Source: SpSt-583 sp034434015
GTDB lineage: Bacteria; Chloroflexota; Anaerolineae; Anaerolineales; UBA6663
Direction of reading: 5' to 3'
Assembly: GCA_034434015.1 (NCBI GenBank)
Contig: DAOUAB010000212.1
Span: forward strand, 1-64,000
DNA length: 64,000 bases
This document shows positions 58,981-64,000 of this stretch, piece after piece. Every line of letters starts with the position of its first letter. Positions within the stretch are counted from its first letter, which is position 1. Position numbers and translations under genes: made by a program. The notes under the pieces are model-generated. The model made no database searches, was not told where the DNA came from, and saw only the letters and a list, made by a program, of their open reading frames with translations.

Positions 58981-61506
58981 ATGAAGACGACAGTCATCTT
59001 TCTGGAAGGCATTGAGTCCGTGCTTTCGCCGGCCGGGGTCGAGAAGCAGTTGTGCCGGCATCCCGGCATCCACAAGGTTGAAACGAACTTCATGACGGGC
59101 ACGGCCACCGTCTACCATGACGAGTCGGTGCCGCTGGCGGAGATCAAGCGTTACGTGGCCGAATGTGGCTACGCCTGCTCAGGTGAGTGCCTGCCACAGC
59201 ACGTGACCCAGCCGGGCGATCCGCCAATGGAAATGGCGCACGCCGGCCATGCGATGCGCGACGCCGGAGCTGGAGAACACGCCAGGCCTGAGATGCGCGC
59301 ACATGTCGGGCACGTGATGCCGGCGTCTGAACATGACGCCCATGCCGGCCACGCCATGCCGACGGCGAAAGCGCCCGCCACAGCCGAGGCCCATGCCGGG
59401 CATGAGACACCGGCACTTGCGCCCGGTGCAAGTGTGGCTGCGGCCGGCGAAATGGAAGCTATGGCTCACGAGATGGGCCACGGCGCGGGAATGAGCATGG
59501 AGGCCATGGTGCGTGACATGCGCAACCGCTTCCTGGTTGCGTTCGTCCTCGCCATCCCCGTCTTCCTGTACTCGCCGCTGTTTACCGACTTTTTCCAGGT
59601 TCAGCTGCCACTTCCATTCGGGCTATCAAATGAAGCGCTGTCGTTTCTGCTCGCCACACCCGCCGTGCTGTACAGCGGCTGGGTCTTCTATATCGGCGCA
59701 TGGCGCGGGCTGAAGAATGGGGTACTGAACATGGCCGTGCTGGTCACGCTCTCGGTATTGGCCGGATACATCTTCAGCGTCGCCGCCACGTTCCTGTTTG
59801 AAGGTGAAGTCTTCTACGAGGCCGCGGTGCTGCTGCTGGCCTTTGTGCTCTTCGGCCACTGGATGGAGATGCGCGCCCGCTCCGGCGCGTCGCAGGCCAT
59901 TCAGGCGTTGATGAACCTCGCGCCGCCGAAGGCCACCGTCATCCGCGGCGGGCAGCAGGTCGAAGTTCCGACTTCGGAAGTGCTGCTGGACGACGTCGTC
60001 CTCATCCGACCCGGCGACAAGATCCCGGTGGACGGCGTAGTCATCGAGGGCGAGTCGAGTGTGGACGAGTCCATGCTGACGGGCGAGAGCCTGCCGGTGA
60101 AGAAGGCTGTCGGCTCCAGCGTCGTTGGCGCGACGATCAATAAGACCGGCGCGTTCAAATTCCGCACCACCAAAGTGGGCGCGGATACTGCCCTGGCGCA
60201 GATCGTCAAGCTGGTGCAGGTGGCGCAGAACTCGAAAGCACCCTCGCAGCGGCTGGCGGACCGGGCTGCGCAATGGCTGGTAGCCGCCGCCATCGTCTTC
60301 GGACTGGCGACGTTTTTCGGCTGGTATTTCTTTGGCGGGTCGGCCATCCCGCCGGGAGTGGACAGGACGGTGTGGGCCCTGACGCTCGCCATCACGGTCG
60401 TCGTCATCGCCTGCCCTGATGCGCTCGGGTTGGCCACGCCCACGGCGGTGATGGTGGGCACCGGCCTCGGCGCGCAGAACGGCATCCTGTACAAGAATGC
60501 CACCGCGCTGGAAGAGGCAGCCAAGTTGCAGGCCATCATCTTCGACAAGACCGGCACGCTCACCGAGGGCAAACCCCAGGTGGTTGAAATCGTGGCATCG
60601 GGCAACCCGCTCACCGAGGCCGACCTGTTGCGGCTGGTCGCCTCGGCGGAGCAATCATCCGAACACCCGCTGGCCCAGGCCATCGTGGAAAAAGCCAAGG
60701 CGCAAAACGTGAAGCTGGAAGACGCGGGTGGCTTTGAGGCCATCCCCGGCCACGGCATGAAGGCGGTAGTCGCTGGCCGGACTCTGCTGGTAGGCAACCG
60801 CAAGCTGATGCGTGACAACCAGATCGCACTCAATGAACTGGGAGAGCGCGCCGCCTCCCTGGAAGGCGCGGGGCGCACGGTGGTATATGCCGCTGCGGAT
60901 GGCCAATTCGTCGGGCTCATCGCCATCGCCGACGCGGTGCGGCCCAACGCCCGGCTCGCCGTCGAGAAGCTGACCAGCATGGGCGTACAGGTTGCCATGC
61001 TCACCGGCGACAATCGTGCCACCGCTGAACGTATCGCGGGCGAGCTCGGTATCCAGACCGTGTTCGCCGAAGTGCTGCCGGGCCAGAAAGCTGACAAGGT
61101 GAAGGAGCTGCAATCGCAGGGGAAGCTGGTGGCGATGGTGGGCGATGGCATCAACGACGCCCCGGCGCTGGCGCAGGCCGACGTGGGCATCGCCATCGGC
61201 GCGGGCACCGACGTGGCGATGGAGACCGCCGACGTGGTGCTGATGAAGTCCGATCCGTTCGACGTGATTGGTGCCATCACGCTCAGCCGGGCGACGTTGA
61301 GCAAGATGCACCAGAATCTGTGGTGGGCAGCGGGTTACAATACCATTGCCTTCCCCATTGCCGCCGGCTTGTTCTACCCGGCCTTCGGGCTGATCCTGCG
61401 CCCCGAAATTGCCGCCATCTCGATGTCGGGTTCGTCTCTGCTGGTAGCGGTCAATGCCTTGATGCTAAAGAACACGAAGCTGGAAGGCATCCGGGCCAAA
61501 GCATAA
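58981..61506 (+). CDS. P1B-type ATPase with CPD motif and His/Met-rich N-terminus
   Basis: The 841-residue protein begins with an HMA-like fold without CxxC (GIESVLSPAGVEKQLCRHPG), then a long His/Met-rich segment with HAGHAM and AHVGHVM repeats (about 80-180), eight helices, and the core motifs DKTGTLTEG, SEHPL and GDGINDAPALAQADVGIAIG. The metal-translocating motif is IACPDALGLATP, Cys-Pro-Asp at 478-480 (60412-60420), not CPC. So the transport site is not the standard Cu(I) one. It may move copper with a different geometry, or another metal. A CACTTGC/GCAAGTG palindrome lies in frame at 59414-59434. Confidence 0.9.
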   Translation: MKTTVIFLEGIESVLSPAGVEKQLCRHPGIHKVETNFMTGTATVYHDESVPLAEIKRYVAECGYACSGECLPQHVTQPGDPPMEMAHAGHAMRDAGAGEHARPEMRAHVGHVMPASEHDAHAGHAMPTAKAPATAEAHAGHETPALAPGASVAAAGEMEAMAHEMGHGAGMSMEAMVRDMRNRFLVAFVLAIPVFLYSPLFTDFFQVQLPLPFGLSNEALSFLLATPAVLYSGWVFYIGAWRGLKNGVLNMAVLVTLSVLAGYIFSVAATFLFEGEVFYEAAVLLLAFVLFGHWMEMRARSGASQAIQALMNLAPPKATVIRGGQQVEVPTSEVLLDDVVLIRPGDKIPVDGVVIEGESSVDESMLTGESLPVKKAVGSSVVGATINKTGAFKFRTTKVGADTALAQIVKLVQVAQNSKAPSQRLADRAAQWLVAAAIVFGLATFFGWYFFGGSAIPPGVDRTVWALTLAITVVVIACPDALGLATPTAVMVGTGLGAQNGILYKNATALEEAAKLQAIIFDKTGTLTEGKPQVVEIVASGNPLTEADLLRLVASAEQSSEHPLAQAIVEKAKAQNVKLEDAGGFEAIPGHGMKAVVAGRTLLVGNRKLMRDNQIALNELGERAASLEGAGRTVVYAAADGQFVGLIAIADAVRPNARLAVEKLTSMGVQVAMLTGDNRATAERIAGELGIQTVFAEVLPGQKADKVKELQSQGKLVAMVGDGINDAPALAQADVGIAIGAGTDVAMETADVVLMKSDPFDVIGAITLSRATLSKMHQNLWWAAGYNTIAFPIAAGLFYPAFGLILRPEIAAISMSGSSLLVAVNALMLKNTKLEGIRAKA

Positions 61507-61552
61507 TGCCCGCGCTGCTGTGAACCGCATCCGGATTATCCGACCCGCATCC

Positions 61553-62119
61553 ATGCCGAAACGCATTATCGAACCGAACACGACTTTATATCCCGTACCA
61601 GTGGTGTTGATCACCAGCGGCGGGAACACGCCCAACGTGATGACCTGCAACCGCATCGCCTCGTGTTCCGCCGAGCCGCCGCGCCTGGCAATCTCCGTCC
61701 GCCCCGGTCGCTATTCCCATTCGCTGATCCATGAGAGCGGCGAGTTCGTCGTCAACATCCCGACGCCCGAGCAGTCTGTCCTCGCGGATTACGCTGGAGT
61801 CGTAACCGGCAAGAAGGAAGACAAGATCGCGATCGCACATCTCAAACTTGCGCCCGCGCTCAAGATCAAGACACCTCTGCTGGCGGATTGCCCGGTCAAC
61901 ATCGAGTGCGTTGTCGATCGAGAGATCGCGCTCGATTCACACACGCTGTTTATCGGGCTCGTGCAGGCGGTACACGCCGACGAGTCCCTGCTCGACGAGC
62001 ACGGCGACGTGGAGGTGAAGCGCGCGCAGGGCCTCTTCTACGACAACGGCACAGTTCGCGAGAAGCCCAATTACAAATTCCGCGTGGACGATCTGCGCCG
62101 CGCCGTGCAATCTCGTTGA
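61553..62119 (+). CDS. Flavin reductase-family protein
   Basis: At 188 residues it has the FMN-binding flavin reductase pattern: YPVPVVLITSGG near the start, NVMTCNRIASCSAEPPRLAI, SVRPGRYSHSLIHESGEFVV and NIPT. It likely binds FMN and uses NAD(P)H. The start ATG 61553 (MPKRIIEPNT) is preferred over GTG 61520. It lies 46 bp after the ATPase. Role in metal reduction is only a guess. Confidence 0.8.
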   Translation: MPKRIIEPNTTLYPVPVVLITSGGNTPNVMTCNRIASCSAEPPRLAISVRPGRYSHSLIHESGEFVVNIPTPEQSVLADYAGVVTGKKEDKIAIAHLKLAPALKIKTPLLADCPVNIECVVDREIALDSHTLFIGLVQAVHADESLLDEHGDVEVKRAQGLFYDNGTVREKPNYKFRVDDLRRAVQSR

Positions 62120-62133
62120 GTTTTCCTTCGCGT

Positions 62134-63273
62134 ATGTTCGACACCAAACGCGTTCCAGGTTGTGCGGTCTGCCTGACCCTTACCGCCCTCCTGGCGGCGT
62201 GCGGCACCGCGCCCCCGGGCACGCCGGCAACGCTGGTCACGCAGACCCCGCCCTCCCCCAGCACGCCGATCCCCGCATCGGCAACGCTGGCAGAACAGAA
62301 CCTCCCGCCCACCGCAGCGAGCGAAGGGGTCTTGCCAGCGGCCACACTCGCCGCCAACGCGGCCGCCGGGCCGACCCCCGAGCCCTCGCCCACGCCGCTC
62401 TATCCCCTCGCGATCGAAGCGATGCGCGCGCGCGACTATCCCGGCAGCGACATTGCCATTGAACAGAGTCTCGCGCCGGGCAGCAACTATCAGCGTTACC
62501 TCGCCTCGTACCAATCCGACGGTCTGAAAATTTACGCGCTCATGACGGTGCCGGATGGCGACAGGCCCCCGACGGGCTGGCCCGTGATTGTGTTCAATCA
62601 CGGCTTCATTCAGCCCGAACGGTATCGCACCACCGAGCGCTACGTCGCCTACCAGGACGCGCTGGCGCAGTCCGGGTACATCACGCTCAAATCGGATTAT
62701 CGCGGGAATGGCGATTCAGAAGGGACGCCGAGCGGGCATTTTGCGCCGGGCACACAATTGACGTGCTGAACGCGGTCGGCGCGCTCAAGAAATACCTGCG
62801 GCCGATACGAATCGGATTGGCATGTGGGGCCACTCGCTGGGCGGAGAGATTACTCCGCGTGATGGTCGTCAGCCAGGACATCACGGCGGGCGTGATCTGG
62901 GCAGGCACCGTGGCCCCGCCCGGAGAACAGTTGGGCAGGTGGGGCGGCGGGTCGCGCGGGGGCTCACGGTGGCTCAGGCGCGCTCGGTCAGTTGATGGAG
63001 CAATATGGCACGCCTGAGGAGAATCCCGAATTCTGGGCTTCGCTGTCAGCCACTGCCTACCTGGGCGAGCTATCGGGACCGGTCCAGTTGCATCATGGGG
63101 AGGCAGACGAAGAGGTGCCGTTGAGCTGGTCGCAATCGGTGTACGACGCGATCAACCAGACAGGCGGGGTCGTCGAAATGTATACGTATCCTGGCAGCGA
63201 TCACAACCTCTCACAGGGGTTTGACCTGGCGATGCAGCGCACGATTGAGTTCTTCGACAAGTACACGAAATGA
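62134..63273 (+). pseudogene. Lipoprotein alpha/beta hydrolase broken by frameshifts
   Basis: The start encodes a lipoprotein signal (LLAACGTA), a long Pro/Thr/Ala linker and a hydrolase N-terminus (WPVIVFNHGFIQPERY, SGYITLKSDYRGNGDSEG). It stops at 62769. The sequence then resumes in other frames: DVLNAVGALKKYLRP, GMWGHSLGGEI (nucleophile elbow), VVSQDITAGVIWAGTVAP, and ALGQLMEQYGTPEENPEFWA to GSDHNLSQGF (His). At least three frame changes occur between 62755 and 62990. It may be a pseudogene or several sequence errors. Confidence 0.75.
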
Positions 63274-63440
63274 AGGTCCAGCCCTGAGCTTCGAGCCAGG
63301 AGCCGGCCGGTGACACACATCCGACGCGCTCTCGCTTCTGTAGCCTCTTGTCCATCAACTTCTTGACAGCCCAGGCATTCCGGGTAGCAACCCGGCCCGA
63401 TCGAGCCGCTTGCCAACGGCGCCAGTCTTTGCGATCAATC

Positions 63441-63468
63441 GCGACCGCTCGCTACTGACAGCGGTCGC
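63441..63468. repeat. Perfect 9-bp inverted repeat
   Basis: GCGACCGCT (63441-63449) pairs with AGCGGTCGC (63460-63468), loop of 10 nt. There is no T-run. It lies just upstream of the polysaccharide deacetylase gene and could be a weak terminator or operator. Confidence 0.4.
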
Positions 63469-63498
63469 TGACCGCATTCCGTCATACAAGGGAACCCC

Positions 63499-64000
63499 AT
63501 GCGACACACGAAGATAACACTTGCTCTGATGGGCGTGGCCACGCTCATGTGCGCGGCGATATCGGCTGCCTGGCCGGGCCCCGGCATACCGACGCCCGCC
63601 ACAACGACAACTCGAACCGCCACGGCAACCTCGACCAGCACCCCAGCCCTGCTGCCCACACCGACCGCCACGCTCACCTCGGCGCCAACCCTTATCCCGT
63701 CTCTGACTCCCGCGCAGTCTCAAGACCTGAATGCCCTGCCGACGCCGGACGCCGGCGCGGAAGCCCGAATGGCTCGTCTGCCGGTACTGATGTACCACTA
63801 CGTCGAGCCCTGGCCGGCGGACGCCGATGAGGCGCGCAAGAACCTGACCGTGCGCCCGGAGGATTTCGCCGCGCAGATGCAGTATTTGGCAGAAAACGGT
63901 TACGCCACCGTCAGCCTGTATGACCTTCTCGATGCGCTGTCGCTGGGGCGGACCCTGCCTGAAAAAGCCGTGGTGCTGACCTTCGACGACGGCTATCGCG
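63499..64000 (+). CDS. Polysaccharide deacetylase, N-terminal part (cut by window edge)
   Basis: The reading frame runs from ATG 63499 off the right edge. It has a signal peptide (LALMGVATLMCAAISA), a long Thr/Pro/Ala linker (about 25-85), LPVLMYHYVEPWPADADEAR and, near the edge, VVLTFDDGYR, the NodB-type metal-binding Asp motif. This family removes N-acetyl groups from cell-wall or exopolysaccharide sugars. The ATG follows aaggggaacccc. The catalytic His residues are outside the window. Confidence 0.75.
   Translation, partial: MRHTKITLALMGVATLMCAAISAAWPGPGIPTPATTTTRTATATSTSTPALLPTPTATLTSAPTLIPSLTPAQSQDLNALPTPDAGAEARMARLPVLMYHYVEPWPADADEARKNLTVRPEDFAAQMQYLAENGYATVSLYDLLDALSLGRTLPEKAVVLTFDDGYR

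Noticed and set aside
59901..61304. Minus-strand open frame (467 codons) opposite the third ATPase
   Set aside because: Mirror frame of strongly biased codons in the ATPase; Ser/Ala/Pro-rich without a family.

Overview
The window is about 64 kb of high-GC bacterial DNA carrying a dense copper-handling and electron-transfer island. No rRNA or tRNA gene was seen. The gene types suggest a member of the Chloroflexota (Anaerolineae-like): NrfD/ActC-type membrane modules, an ATP-dependent PEP carboxykinase, lipoproteins with Thr/Pro-rich linkers, and an archaeal-like geranylgeranyl reductase family protein. This taxonomic call is an inference; there is no marker gene in the window to prove it. Several genes carry single in-frame stops or frameshifts. 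This could be real gene decay or residual assembly error.

Layout. 1-2.6 kb (minus): the start of a Tat/lipoprotein multicopper oxidase, a polytopic membrane protein and an EamA transporter. 2.9-6.9 kb (plus): an operon of a CCAHH membrane protein, DoxX, a lipoprotein, DUF2933 and a methyltransferase, then a decayed regulator/foldase remnant and a peroxiredoxin-like gene whose active-site codon is UGA. 6.9-17.7 kb (minus): a polyferredoxin, cytochromes c, DUF302, a Met-rich heptad-repeat lipoprotein, a YckD-like protein, then a redox module (CuA-like cupredoxin, NrfD, Tat FeS protein, cytochrome c) behind a two-component system. 17.9-23.9 kb: a NicO exporter, a NarL-type two-component system, cytochrome b, and a CsoR-like protein. 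23.9-29.4 kb (minus): DUF305, DUF2231, two cell-wall-binding-repeat-like proteins (one fused to DUF4396) and a four-helix Cys-rich copper protein. 29.9-45 kb (plus): CopA, a two-domain multicopper oxidase, Lgt, an OmpR-type two-component system, a second YHS/HMA copper ATPase, a cupredoxin, a nucleotide cyclase-YHS fusion and a beta-propeller lipoprotein. 45.2-55.2 kb (plus): two operons headed by DUF2933-like proteins with methyltransferases, HMA and YHS mini-proteins, geranylgeranyl reductase and UbiB, then a disrupted mgtC, pckA and EamA. 55.2-58.1 kb (minus): an orphan nuclease and an IS256-type element. 58.2-64 kb (plus): small membrane proteins, gene remnants, a CPD-motif P-type ATPase, a flavin reductase, a broken hydrolase and a polysaccharide deacetylase cut by the window edge.

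How it fits together. The intergenic DNA shows three recurrent regulatory architectures. (i) Nine promoters carry tandem dyads GCCA-N2-TGGC (extended as 7-2-7 TGCGCCA-N2-TGGCGCT) whose starts are 24 bp apart (23 in one case), the second lying 35-36 bp before a TAnnnT -10 box. The 7-2-7 geometry points to the NarL-type regulator encoded at 18980-19657. (ii) Three promoters carry TTCA-type half-sites phased every 11 bp with the last exactly 15 bp before the -10 box, as expected for an OmpR/PhoB-type regulator. (iii) Five dyads of the form CTTACA-N3-TGTAAG lie upstream of copper or metal genes. Together they suggest one coordinated copper/redox regulon; this is inferred from sequence only.
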